Assembly (NCBI RefSeq): GCF_964275005.1
Contig: NC_092685.1
Location: 16,176,203-16,240,202, forward strand
Reading direction: 5' to 3'
DNA: 64,000 nucleotides
Source of the DNA: Diadema setosum
Lineage: Eukaryota > Echinodermata > Echinoidea > Diadematoida > Diadematidae
Under the pieces are notes generated by a model, which was not told the DNA's origin, made no database searches, and worked only from the letters and a program-made list of their open reading frames with translations. How positions within the stretch are numbered: the first letter of the stretch is position 1; the number at the start of each line of letters is the position of its first letter. Of the stretch, positions 40,260 to 53,220 are shown piece after piece. The translations under genes were made by a program, and so were the position numbers.

Positions 40260-43001
40260 AGTAATTGTTTTGCCTATTCAATAGAAGTTTGAAATGAATT
40301 ACTTGTGATGCTCTGAAATGAAGTCATCCATGCTGATAAAGTCTTCTCATTGTGGAAAATACTTTGACATCAAAATTTGCTATGAAGTCTATTGCATCCA
40401 CGGTCTTTATGCATGTGAGGTATAAAAATTCAGTCATTCTCTAGGTTTGGCTGTCACCTATAAATGCTAAGGTATACATCAGACTTTCATCAAAATTTAT
40501 TGTTATACAGGCTAACTGTTAATGTTATGATGACTAATAAATATTTGTAAGTGGGGGCTGTTAGGATGAATCTGACTGGCAGGAATCTAATGTTAAGGTC
40601 AATATAAAAGTGTTTTCTGGGCTGATGGGTATCAGTTGTCATTATGATGTCAAACATTTTGAGTCTCAATGCAATGAATTCAATCTAAGCACTTGTTACA
40701 AAAAAAAAAAGAGAAAAAAGTATTAGATACCATGTACTTGACTGTATTTTTCCAATCATAGCGAGCGGGATGACTGATCATAAAGAGTATTATTATTCAA
40801 GTCAGTCAGGAGTCATTCATGTACCACATTCGCATCATGTGATAATGTTCATGTGTGTGTGTGTGTGTGTGTATGTGTGTGTGTTGTGTGCGTGTGCAAT
40901 TGGGAAGTCGTTTCATCAGGAAGGAAGGTGGTATCGGTTCGGGGTGTGTGGGTGTGTATGTGTGTAGGTGTGTGTGTGTATGTGGGTTTGTGGATGTGGG
41001 GTGGTTTAGGTTTTGGTTAATGGGGGTTGGTGGGATGGGAATTTGATTTGAAGGATAGATGACAGATATTGGTAGGATTTAATATTCAGGATCTATAGAT
41101 GAAGATTTGTTTTCGGTTGGGAGGGGAAGGGTTGGTCGGGGTTTTTTTTATGAACGATTTCATTCTAGATTTGTATAATGTATTTGGGTTTTTTTATATG
41201 TATATGCCCTTGTAAGTGAGAAGGAGTTGCATGATTCAATATATTCAAGGGATATAGGTTTGGCACATGTCAAAACTTTCTCATGAAGAAATTGTTAGTA
41301 GGGTTAATTTATAATCGAGTTATCTATGTTAAAGAGAGATTATTTGCAGTATAAATTGACAAATGGATTTGTTTGTGTTTTGAATTGCATTTGTACTGTT
41401 TTTGTTCATGTTACACCCAGAATGGGTTGATTTATGAATGATTTAAATGAAATCAATAAATATCAAGGGGAAAAAAAGTGTATTCAATTGTTTGAACGTT
41501 GTAGTTGCCAGGTATCAAAGTAAGTTGCATAGGACGACATGTTGTAACGCAATGCAATTTACCAAAACATCTGTGCCAGCAAGCCAGATAATAGAGAATT
41601 CCAGCAGGTGTCATATTGGCATCATTGAGAGAGCAGTCAATTACTTGAGTGTTTTATGGTACATGCGGTCCTAACAGGTGCATTAGTTGGAAGCTTCAAA
41701 TTATTCATCGCAACTTAACCATATGTTTGGCAGAGGGAATGATGAAGAGATCCAGCATGAGTGGGAGATGAGCTGGTCAGAGATAATATAGAAAGAGGGG
41801 AATGGAGGAGCAGGGGAAAGATTTAGTTTGAGGGCTCGAGTGTGGGTGAGAAAAAGAAGACAGTTTGAGCCTTTTCTATTTGTGGAAATATTAACATGTG
41901 TAGCATTTGATATCTACACTTGTGTGCCATTGTATGGATTTCCCATTTGTTTCACTTAAGATTTAAGATAAGGAATAATTTGCCTAGCTTGGAGAAGTCT
42001 TTGCTGCAGAATGAGTGATTCAGTGAAGAGACTGGTGTAACACGCCATTTCTTTCCATATGATATCTTGAGTCCTGCCTTCATGTTGTAGGCCTACATGT
42101 ACTTGTTCAGTTGTGTATACTACCCTGCTTGTAGCAACCATTGCTTGTATTAGCTTGGGATGTAGAAGGAAAGGTTTAACTCTATCAAGGTGCAGTTTGA
42201 AAAGACTTTGTCAGGTTAGCCCATTCCTTCCGAGAATCCGGTATACCAGGTTCCCATAGCATCAAGTCATAGATGAGAACCTGGTATACCCAATTCCAAA
42301 AATATACACAAGAGTGTATGCATTTGTAGAGTAGCCTAAATTCATGTTGTTAGTATTTTACTTAATGGAAAAATTGCCCTTATTGAAAGATAAGAGTCTC
42401 TTCTGTCAATGTCTGTTCTTTTACTTTCTCAGAATTGTGAGTATATAATTGCATAATTTACCTCTTCCAGTGTTGTAGTATGCTTGTTTTGCTGCAAAAC
42501 TCATGAAGACATATAATTTTATACATATCTACATATACATAGCAATCAAGGCTGAGCTCACCAGATTTTGACTTTGGCTGACCCCATTCAGGTGCCCTTA
42601 CACTGTATAACAAAAGAATTTACGAGCCCAGTATACACTCTGTTCATATATCATGTCTAATCGATATCTTACTTTTTCGATGTCACATTCATTGACCGAG
42701 GAAAGGGAATACATGTATTGCTTGACTGCTTTTGCACAGGCGAATTACTGGCCTGTCTGTTTGTTTGTTTGTTTGTTTGTTTTGGGTTTGTTTTTTTTTT
42801 GTAGACGAGCGAGAGTTTTGTTGTGGGGCATTGAAGGATCTTGGAGAATTGCCCCGGGAACGGATGGATAATGTAAATACAATTTACATTATCCACATGT
42901 TTATACACACAAGTTTATCATGAGTATTGCATGAAAAATTGTGCTTTCTGTCCTTTTCAGAGGACTTACAGTTTATTCTTTATTCTGCTGTCTCTCTGCA
43001 G
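40260..43001. other. Non-coding stretch upstream of the coiled-coil-type gene
   Basis: It holds TG-rich sequence (40852-41030), a hairpin at 42240-42290 (ggtataccaggttc and complement) and a (ttgt)n tract near 42758-42782. A pyrimidine-rich tract ending in ctctctgcag at 43001 looks like a splice acceptor for the first exon of the next gene, so an upstream non-coding exon may exist. Confidence 0.5.
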
Positions 43002-43035
43002 TGTCGTCGTCGATATCTGTTCAAGTTAATTGGTA

Positions 43036-43264
43036 ATGTCCACTCTTCCTCAGCCGCTCTCCCACTGTCTGGTCAACCAGGTCCGGCCCACGGTCAGTGT
43101 CCCCCAGACCGGGGTTGGGACTGACATCAAGCCCATGATCCCCACCCCAATCAAGCCCCCCATCCAGGAAGTGAAACCAAGCCTCTTGCCCGGGATGTCC
43201 CATCCGCCTCTCAACGTGCCTAGTCTACCCATTATGCCCAGCGTGTCCATGCAGGCTCTTCAAG
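43036..43264 (+). CDS. Unrecognised nuclear-type protein, first supported coding exon
   Basis: This exon gives 76 codons plus one base. The peptide is rich in proline, with segments such as PMIPTPIKPPIQEVKP and NVPSLPIMPSV. It ends caag followed by gtaagt, a strong donor. The leftover g joins the tc at 45472 to make a valine codon, so the frame runs on exactly. Two starts are possible. If the acceptor at 43001 is used, the in-frame TAA at 43027 forces the ATG at 43036 as start. If an alternative acceptor (cttcctcag, ending 43053) is used, coding could continue from an upstream exon. I do not recognise the family. Confidence 0.7.
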
Positions 43265-45471
43265 GTAAGTAGAGTGCTATTAGTCCCATGTGATACAAAG
43301 AATTGCTGGAGCCCTATAAAGCCTTTTTGCCTTTAGCCCTCTCCTGCTGCCATGCGTCCAACATACACAAGTGTATATAAAGTACATCTAGGATGCTACA
43401 TGCATCAACATCGTAGTTTTGCAGTATCTAAATATCATACTAGATACAAAAAAGATAGTGCTTTCTTTCTGTGTTAGTACAACATCCAGTCACATTACTT
43501 CAAACTGTATTCAGATTTTCTGTACAAACACAGTGTTGCAATGCTAGTATATTTCACAGGATCATTCACAGTCTGAATAGGAAGAATCCCATGTCGTATG
43601 TCTCAACCATGTAGGGATGCTATATGCATGATGTGTCGAATCCATCAGCCCCTCTCTTTGCTTTATTGTCAGAAAGACAAAAAGAATCACTGGCAGCATA
43701 ACTTTAAAATAATATGTGTGAATTTGTGATAATAATGGCTGTGTTGAGCAGTTCTAGGAATTCTTGACTTGCTTACATGGTCCAAACATAACTAATCAAA
43801 GCTGTGTACGTAGCTTTGTACATGGTCAAAATATCAAAATTTTCCACTCTGTTTTCAGTTTGCTTTCTAACATCTTATAGACACCTACACAGTATTCAGT
43901 ATTAAATGAAAAAGGATTACTCCCAAAACACTTGATATGGCAATGGATCTGTTAGAAGGCATAGATGTTATATTGAATCCTTGTCTGCTTGATAGAAACA
44001 AATATTAAAATGCATATGGTAAACCAAAAATGTGCTGTAGGGTAGAAATGCAGGGGAAAGCATTTAAAAAATCCAGAAACGAACTGACGTCTGAATGAAA
44101 GAGTTTCGGTGCGATCTAGGTATAACACTATGATCTGAATGCAAACTATGAAATCAACAACCACATTGCTTGTTATGAATCATTATTATTATTTCTGGTA
44201 TTCAATGATAGTGACAAAAGGTAAAAAGAGGTTTTTTTAAATACCTCTACACTCCGATTTACTTCTAAACAGGTAAAAAACAGCACATGTCAAGGGGTGT
44301 GACACACACTCTAAGAAAAACACAGAGCCACATTATATGACACAATGGTCTTGAGTGCATTAATAGGAATTGTGTGCATAAAGTAATTATGGAATGCTTA
44401 ACACATGAGGCAAAGCCAAGAGGGTTTAGGCTGTATTCTATAGTTAATGCGTGCACACTGTTCCTACTGATGCACGAAAAGACATGTGCATCATCTGTTT
44501 TGTAGACCGGGAGACAATTTTTCTTTTTTGCCAGGAATCCATTTTTGAACATGTAACCCGATGGCAAATTTACTGGATGCATTTCTCTTTCGCTTTTGCC
44601 ATAGATGAAAACCATGCATCCAGTAATTACTGGATACATGATTTGGTAGCGAATAGGCGTCTCATACTGAGTGCTGGAATGCTTGCTTAGTGTGCAAACT
44701 CTTGCTACGTATTACAAGTGCTCAATAGCATATGCACACTGGCTATCATCAGTGAGGCAACATGCAGCCAGTAAAACTCAACATGCCGCTCTTGACCAAT
44801 GAGGTGGCAGGATTTTCTCTACCTGTTCTATTAATACTACATATAATACAATCACACCTATACAATCAATTTACAGGCTTACAATAGTTTATAGGTCATC
44901 ACTTCAGAGAATTGAACCACATTGCCATTGATCAAGCATTCTTGGTTGTTGTTTTTTTTGTGTGTGTGTAATGAAACAAAGATGCATGTCGACTCATGCA
45001 AGGCTATTAACACAGAGTTTCTGCCATTTTGAACCAAGAAATTGTGTTGACATATGCAATTTGTAGATTTGCAGATGTTGACTTACAAAACACTTTAGTA
45101 AAAAATAATTGGCCTATATAATCATAACTTTTTCCTTGCATTAACTTAAAAGAGTGGTCAACTTTTGAAAGGTTTACTGCGATTCTGACAGTGTCATTTA
45201 AATAATGATTGCCAAAAAACTAAGACTTCTTTGATAGTAGCATTGAAAAGATTTTTGTTTTCAAACATCATTAATAAGCATCGAAAGCTTTTCCTATCTC
45301 TTGACCAGGAAATTGCATGATCATTTGTAATTTGATGGCATTATATAGTTATAATACGTAAACACGTTTTGATAGTGAATTACTACATGGAATGTGAAAC
45401 CTTTCAAACAAACATTTTATTCAAAGACATTGTCATAACACTCGTTCTTTGACCTCTTCTTTCCTGTCCAG
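43265..45471 (+). other. Intron of the unrecognised gene
   Basis: It begins gtaagt and ends tgtccag, with phases that agree. It contains an intact copy of repeat R1 at about 44330-44840 and otherwise nothing I can name. Confidence 0.85.
44330..44840. repeat. Interspersed repeat R1, most complete copy
   Basis: This copy matches 18480-18799 plus 19617-19740, and fragments at about 15640-15760, 19795-19985 and 31345-31425. On the minus strand this copy and the 18.5 kb copy both translate to a peptide containing a YKTDD motif and CIS.NSVH, so the family may once have coded, but frames are broken around it. Confidence 0.7.
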
Positions 45472-46592
45472 TCAACAGCCAGCAAATCAACAACCACACC
45501 CAAAGATCATTGCCACAGAAGAAGTGCCCCAACGAGTTCCTCCACCAAAACCCACAAAGTGAACGCCAGCTCTTCTACAACGACGTAGCCATGCAGCTCT
45601 ACAACAGTGACTTTAACAAGTTTGCTTCCAAAAAGGAATTTCATGGCTATCTGCTTGAGCAGCAAAAGTGGAGATGGGACACTCACAGTTACATCGGTAA
45701 TCTGGAGACTCGTGTCCACAACCTGCTGGTCAATCCAAACAGCGGTGTCGCACAAAATGTGGCACGTTATCGCACCATACCTATTAAGTGCAAAAGCGAA
45801 GATGTTAAAAGGTGCGAGGCCACGTCCAAGGAACTAGAAAACATGGCAACGCGGATTGCCAGCGTGAGGCAACAGCTCCTGCACAAGAAGGGCACATTGC
45901 TGACATCAAATGACGGAAATGGAGTGGTGTGGCAAAACGAGCTGTCCTATATAGAACAGCTGTTTGACAGGACGGATCAGATGTATAATGAGGTGCTGTC
46001 TACTCTTGCAAGTGTGAATCAGACCTGGTCACACCTTCAGAAGAGCTTCACTGTGGAGGCAGCCGAGCTCGCTGACCGCAGGCGGCTGTGGCGACGGCGC
46101 AAGGAGAATAATCGCAAGCGACGGAAGCGCATGGAGAAGCAACTGGAGAAGATGGAGCAGCGCTCGTGTGAGCTGCTCTTTCACATCACATCAAGGGCTG
46201 CGTACGATCGTGTCCGTTCCCATCCTGAAATGCCTCGAATAGGCCCTTCAGAGGTTAACACTGACATGTTGAATGGGGTCAAATCGAAATCGGATGTGCG
46301 GCCTCTGATGCATCTCATCAGCAAGGGGTACCTGACGCCAGGAGCCATGGAGATGGTCTCGCAGAAAATCCAGAAACTTGAATGTGGCATCAAGACGGAG
46401 AGCCATCAGCAGGCGTCACAGGTTGGCGTTAACTCCCTTGGTACCAGCAGGGCCCATCCCACCTCTGAAGTCAACTCCATGCTGCCCGTTGTGTCGGGTA
46501 TCAATTCCTCCCCTATGATCGTGTCTGCCAACTCCACAGTGACTCAGCAGTCAGTTCCCACTGTCAATCTCAATACACAGTTAGCCAAGTGA
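45472..46592 (+). CDS. Unrecognised nuclear-type protein, terminal coding exon
   Basis: This large exon finishes a predicted protein of about 449 residues. It opens after a pyrimidine-rich acceptor ending tgtccag and ends at TGA. With the first exon as residues 1-76, residues 120-160 include FYNDVAMQLYNSDFNKF and EQQKWRWDTHSYIG. Residues about 189-309 look largely helical. Residues about 279-307 are strongly basic (RRRLWRRRKENN then RKRRKRMEKQ), a likely nuclear-localisation or nucleic-acid-binding patch. The tail is serine/threonine- and asparagine-rich and disordered in appearance. G+C content and codon use stand out from the AT-rich surroundings, as for a real gene. The family and function are unknown to me. 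Confidence 0.88.
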
Positions 46593-47146
46593 GATGGAGG
46601 TTCTCTTTTATGCCAGTATGCTCTCCCACAATTGACACAAGGGGATATTGTATCATGCTGACCGAGGTGGACTTGCATCAGTAGAGAATAAAACAGGTTT
46701 TGATTATTTAGTTTTTGAAATGACATAGACAGAGATCCGTGATAGACACAAGATTGAGTGCAAGCTATCCTCATTGACTTGGCCACTGCCAAAATAAGAA
46801 TTTATATGGATCAGTGTTTGCCATAGCAGGCTCATGCCGAAATTGTGTTGCATCACGTGATAGATAGTAGTGTAATACCACTGGCATGTTTTGCCAAGCC
46901 TATTATTGCACTGGTGCATGACCTGTGCACAGAGCAGATTTTTCTTGTATTTTTTTTTCCTTCTGTTACACACTTGCACTCATAAAAGGAATCTGACTCT
47001 AGAGTCATAACTGTAATTGCACTCATAGAAGGAATCCTGGCTGTAAAGTCACAACTGTTATTGCACGTGAAAGGTGTGAAGCTGCAGTAATATTACAAAC
47101 TGTCTCAGACTAACGTATGCTTGAGCATACTGTAAGTTGAAATAAA
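46593..47146 (+). other. 3' UTR with polyadenylation signals
   Basis: AATAAA occurs at 46687-46692, within 100 bases of the stop codon, and again at 47141-47146. Either could end the transcript. No other feature is seen. Confidence 0.6.
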
Positions 47147-50100
47147 AACAGCGAGCTATGACTGAATGGAGGACCATGGTCAGTACAGTTAAGGCTGTTG
47201 TTAATTGTAAATCTTTGAAAAGAAAGGCAAGTGTATATTAGATATGTACCTTGATGCCCACCATTCTGTATTCATGTAGAAATGTACATAACAAATTGTA
47301 ACATAATGATGATGGTCTTAGAGTTAGATGTATTTGCAGATACATTGTCAGTGACTTCTCTGGTGCTATGTTATATGGACTCGTGTTATGAATTCACTTT
47401 ATCATTTCCACTTTGTGAGGAAAAAAAAAAGGAACATTAGTGTCTGGGACAAGATTAGAGCTTCTTTGTGTTTTCCCAATTGTCATTGCGTAGAACGGTA
47501 AAAAGGCTTGCTCTTCCAAATGGCAGTATTTGAGTGGAAGAAAATCTGTCATGCCCTCCCTGCCTGTAAACATGGATTGAACTGGCATTTTTGTTGTTGT
47601 TGTTGTTGCATGATTGCATGTAAGCATATTTCTTCATTGTCCGTATATGGTAAAAATGCATTTTTGTACTGTCACATTACACCCTTACAATTTACCTCAT
47701 CTTCTCAACTTCTCTGTCTTTTCTGCTCTTTGTTCTTTCTGCTCTTAGTAGTCACGTACAACTGTATTGTCAACTCAGAACTTAGTAGACTGTACTTGCC
47801 AAACAGAAAATAAGGTCTGTCAGAGTTGTTGTTTTTACATTTTGTAATTGTACATCCACCCTTGTATATTGTACATTGTATCTCTTAACTTTTGCCTAGA
47901 TTGTTATTTCATTGTATAGAGGAAGTACCACTCTATTTAGAGTCTGGTGTATATCCATAGCTTTAGCTTGCATTGGTGCAGGAAAAGAGAAAAAAGTTTC
48001 TTCTTTCCCTATCCCATTTGTAGTGGGCCAAGAAAACCTACAGTAATCAGGCATATATCCTCCAATATTTGTTTGTCATCAAAGGAGATGTTTTCATGAT
48101 TCATGCTGCCATGTTTGTGGTCCTGTGTAGATTGCTTCTTTATTAGTAGTAGTCTTCTTTTATTTTTTACTTAAAATACAGGGTAAACCTGACGTGAAGA
48201 TCACCAAATGAATCTACATTCAGAAAAATCATTTAACCCAGATTAGCCAGACCTTGTAAATGTTACTTGCATGCCAATCATGATTCCTTGCTTGGAAGAT
48301 GAACCAGTATGTGTTAATTTAGTATAGATCATGATCAAAATTTCAGTCACACAAATGATACGTCTAACTTTCACCTTCCTTACTTCGATTCCTCTTTTTG
48401 CTTTTTTTTTTTATATCCTCAAGGAGATGGCTATTTGATTTCTTTCATTGGTTACGATGGTCATGCTTTTCAGAAAAGACAGTACCATATTCTCATTGAA
48501 GGTGGGTAGGAAGGATACAATGCGAGATGTGGCATAGACAGTTTTCACTTTATCCTGCCAGTGATAATGTCCACACTGCTGTATTTTATAATGTTGATGC
48601 AGTGCATTAGGGAGGGAGTAAAAGAGTTGATTTTTTTTTTTTTTTTTTTTTGGGGGGGGGGGGGAAGGATGACTAGTGTAACTTGACCATTACAAATCAT
48701 AAATGCATGATTTTTTTTTTTCTTTTCCTTTTGTGAGCAGCTGTGCACACACTTATGATGACGAGTTGTAGTTTCATCTTCTTCAGCTAAAAGGGATCTT
48801 TCGTTTTTTCCCCAGTGTTGGTTTTTAAGCACTTCAGTTGACTCAGCTTCCTTTGTCCAGGAAAGGGAAAAAATGACTCCTTTAAATCTGGTCATGTAGC
48901 ACAGAAACTCTCTAGTGACTTCAGAGCAGATGCCTGCCATCATTTTAAGTTTGTCTACTAAGTACGTATGTACTTGGTTTGGGCACAACTCCCCCCCCCC
49001 CCCCCCCCCCCCCCCCCTTCAACGGTGGGACTGGTGATTGATTTGTTTGTAGCTTTCATGCACCATTTCTGTTTTAACAGTGTGCAGGGACACAAGGGAA
49101 CAAGTTTTCACACCTTGTCCATTCACATAGCACGGCATCCACTTGCTGGTATACTTAAGACAATCCCAGGTAAACAGAAGTTAAATCTGTGGAGACCACA
49201 GGAAGTAATACAATGTGCAAATTGCCATAACTAAAATAGTTTACAAGGGGGGGGGGGGGGTGTCATCATAGTTGATGGAGCTGGGGCTTGCCCTTGAATG
49301 ACTAGTATAAGATATTTTCCCTCCCCCTTCCCCATACTGATTTGTACTCATATTGGAGCATAATGTGAATTCATGAAGAGATTTGTCAGTGTCGACCTGA
49401 TTCTGAATGGTGGATCAGGAAACAGTAAACATGTTTTGTTTTCTATCCCCTCATGCTTCCATATTCACCAAGGTCACTATAGTTTTGTAATGTCACCCAC
49501 AAACTTTGGTGCTATGCCAAGGGAGCAGTGTCACAATTTGATGTGCGATGATTTCAAGAACTAGTGTTTATATGTCCACATTAAATTGATACAATCTGAG
49601 AGCCAAGCCGTGATGGTACACCTTTGCCCCGCATAAATGTTTGGTAGATCTCCACTTATGCTGGTGTGTATGCAGTGAGTGACCTCTTCATGATATTGTC
49701 ATACAATTTGATTATTTGGGATTTGTTTCTCAAATAATGAGATGCTAGAAGGTGAAGTCTTTAGACATTCCCAAGTACATTTGCTTATTTTGTTGTTTGT
49801 TCAGTATGGTAACCTCTTCAAAGGGGAGAAGTTTTATTTGTAAACAGGAAGCTTTTTATTTCTTTTAGTATTCTCATAATGTGCAAACCTTGGAAAATGT
49901 AGATAAAACTTTTATACTTTGTTGTTCTCCCATGTGCATCCTCATACATTGTGATTTGATTTCAATCGATAAAGCAACGGATGCCTTTAAAGCAAGCAAC
50001 CATGGAACCAATGTCTTCAGGTCCTGTAAGTTTCTGCTGCAGTAACAGGACTTGAATCAGGGACCTTGTGATTGATAGTCCATGGTCTTAACCACTGAGC

Positions 50101-52370
50101 CAAAAACAGCTCCTCATTGTCTCATTTCTATGTATGAACAAAACTGAAGAAGTTTTAGACAAAATCTTCTTGTTTTTCTGTTTTCTTGGTTTTTCTATAA
50201 AATGTTTCTTTATCTGTACAGAGTCACAAAAGTTTTAGATAGTGAGACGTTTTTTGTTTTTGTTTTTTTGTTTTGTTTTTTTATCATTACTATGAGTCCT
50301 TGACTCTGTAAAAATGAATTTGAATGTGTAGCATGAGCTGCAGATTTTTATGCAATGTTCATGTAGACTGAAATAGGTTAAATTCCTGAATTCTGGTCAA
50401 AGATCAGTAATTTTTCAATTCATATGTCACTCACTTATGAGTCAGTGGCCAGTGCAGGAATGGACCTGGTGATTATTACTCTCTCAATTAATTTATCTAA
50501 TGACCCAGTGTGAAAGCTTATATGTGATGCTTAACAGCTCAAGAAGGTGGCAAAAACTGGTAGTCAATTTGCTTGTTGTAATAATTGTATGCCAATTTAT
50601 TTATTGGTAAAGCATAAGCCTGTTACTCATTGGTAGCCCCACTTCATGGCACAAATCATGTTTCTCCTATTGTATGTTTTTATAGATAATAGATCATCAA
50701 TCAAACAGATTTGATACTAATTTTGTTAGCACCACCAACTATTCATGCACAAATCATAGTGTAGTACATTGGCCTTTGACCCAGAGGTGTCACCATACAA
50801 TGTGACCCACTTCTTTCGTACAGGATGGCTAAATTGATTGGTTGATTAAATAAGCTGTTTGTAGGTGCCCAGGAAGTACAACCTTCCGCTGCTGGGACAG
50901 GAGTCTGCAAAATGTTTGATCACCTTTGGCTGTATGATACTTCTCACAGTAATTTGATGGCCAATGTATGCTCTCAATGTTTATTAAACTTGTGTTCAAT
51001 TTTTATACCTACTTCTTGTGTGCATATTTTGTAAAATGGGTAAGGTTGTCATATTAACATGTGTATCTGCTCCTATCTGCATGTTGCATTTGATCAAAAT
51101 ATTCAATAAATGCAGCTTAGTGATATGAGATGTGTTTTCTCTGCTCTTGCTCCCCCAAAAGTCACTGTGATGTTTTGTACAAGGTTTGAACAAAATTCAC
51201 ACTTATGGCAGATTTAGATTCACATCATAATACTGTACAATCTATCAGTGTCAAACTTTGCTTATTTGTATGCAGCTTTCACTCCTCACAGCACTCATGC
51301 CCTCACACAGTGATGATACCCATTAGCTTTTGTAACTTTACTTGACAACACTCTCCGCAACTCCCTTTAATGTTCCATAACCCTTGGACATTAAACATTT
51401 GTTGTAACAAGAGGCAGCTGAATTGAGAAGGAGAATTCCAGGCCAGTTATAAGATAGTCTAATAAGGGGTAAAGTCTTAACAAGTGCAACGGTGAAAATT
51501 ATATCAATATTGAATAAAAATTAGGGATTTATGAAATTGTGGAATTTTGCTAATTTGTGCAAAACGGTTCTCATAAAATCTCATACATGAATATGCAAAT
51601 AAGTGTTTTTTTGCCCCCCCCCAAAAAAAAAAAAACAAACAAACAAACAAACAAACAAACAAAAAAACAAAACAAAACAAAACAAAAACCAATGAAATTC
51701 GAATGTTTTGTATGTCAATGTGTAAAATGTATAATGTTATTCCTGGCTGACTACAGCTTCAAAATATTAACCTGTCAGATAACATGAAGATTTGAGACTG
51801 GGGCATAATTGCATTTTAGAAAAAAACTGGAAATTTCAAGTTTTTGTGTACAAACTATATGGCATGTTGTGAGGTGATGACATCAGCTCACTCATTTGCA
51901 TATTCATATACTAAAATATTACATATCTATTCATATACACTTACAAGTGGATATCATTATTTGTATTTTAATACAAATATAACATTAGGTTCCTGGCATA
52001 TTATTCAAGTGTCTTGACCACCAGGCATTAGAGAAACCAGAGATCTCAATGTACCTGAATGTACCCCCCCCCCCCCAATCCCCCGGGAAGCCAGCCATGA
52101 GCCTGCTGCATTTTTGCTGCTGTTCTGCTAAGGTTTAGATGGAACAATAGCACGTTGAATAGAAGAACTGAAGAAGACAATATGAAATGGTACACTTGCA
52201 CTCCCTAGTGCGCTCCCACACGGGAGTACGCAGCTGATGGAGGAGTACATTATAGCCTGTAGACCAGTTGGCAAGAGAATTGGTCGAAACTAGCAAAGCA
52301 TAAAGGATTATACTAAATTGTGAATATATTACCTCCATAAACAAAGCAGATCAGATGCATGTAGTTGGGC
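47147..52370. other. Non-coding stretch with homopolymer tracts
   Basis: No gene is supported. It contains a T(21)G(12-13) tract (48631-48664), 27 C residues (48991-49017), a G run near 49249-49260, a C(9)A(13)-(CAAA)n tract (51614-51660) and a tRNA-like SINE head at about 50040-50105. Confidence 0.6.
50040..50110 (-). mobile_element. tRNA-derived SINE head
   Basis: On the minus strand an A box (tggctcagtgg, 50102-50092) and a B box-like gattcaagtcc (50058-50048) are spaced as in a tRNA gene. The stems are not convincing, so it is a SINE or tRNA pseudogene. Confidence 0.55.
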
Positions 52371-53081
52371 ATTACATGCTGAGCCCAGTGAAAATATCAG
52401 ACATTATAGCCCGACTCGGGAGGATCCTCCAAGCTGACCCAATGCGTCATCTGCTCCAGGACGACTCTAGATCCTGCAGTTGCCCTCCGTCTGATCCCTT
52501 GCAGGACAACATTATGACTGCACCATGGCTCGTTACTATAGAGTAATTATCCCTGTTTGCGACAGGGTGCCTATTTGCGGCAAGGGCAGTTAAAACAGAT
52601 AAGAGCGTCACAGGGCTGTCAACATTGGAAACTAGTTGAGAGTGAGACTCCCAGAGGCCAATGGTGTAATTTAGGAGTCAAAATGAGTGAGATCAATAGA
52701 AATGAATGCAAATGAAATAAAGTTTTAGAGTGAGAAAGGACCAAAATGAGTGAGTCTCACTCTCAATGAGTGAGAGTTGGCAGCCCTGGCGTCACATGTA
52801 AAATATGTGCTTAAATATATACAGTAGTCCCACTTCAGAACAAAAGCGGGGGTTACAAGTGATATGGGAAGTGAGGGTACTCTCGTACCTGATTGGACCT
52901 TTTCATCAACGAATGAAACGACCCCTTTCACAAATAAGCAACCTGTTGCAAACAGAGATGATGTAGACAGTACTGAAAGATCCTTCTTTCTGTTTTGCGA
53001 CGATAAGATTGATCCAGTTCCCAACAGCCAAATACAGTATGATGCTGGAAGATCTTCAAACTGCTTAATACAATGTAGTCT
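52371..53081. other. Mostly non-coding, with one GC-balanced open stretch
   Basis: Plus-strand 52373-52546 reads open for 57 codons from an ATG near 52376 (peptide contains ISDIIARLGRIL and DPLQDNIMT) with balanced base use unlike the flanks. It has no known domain and no clear splice partners, so it is noted rather than called a gene. Confidence 0.35.
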
Positions 53082-53220
53082 GGGGGGTATTTCATGAAGC
53101 ATTTTGGTCGGATAGTTTTCTGACAAACTGTTACAAGCTACTGAAATCCCTGCATCTGATTGGCTGAGAGCAATTTTGTCCGACAACTTTGTCGGACAAA
53201 ATGCTTCATGAAATGCCCCC
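53082..53220. mobile_element. Small MITE of the ggggcatttcatgaag family
   Basis: The left end ggggggtatttcatgaagca and the right end tgcttcatgaaatgccccc are inverted copies. The interior pair ttgtccgacaa/ttgtcgg also folds. It is related to the element at 19986-20072. Confidence 0.75.

Noticed and set aside
48545..48988. Open frame of 147 codons on the minus strand
   Set aside because: It crosses C/A homopolymer runs, has no domain and looks like chance.
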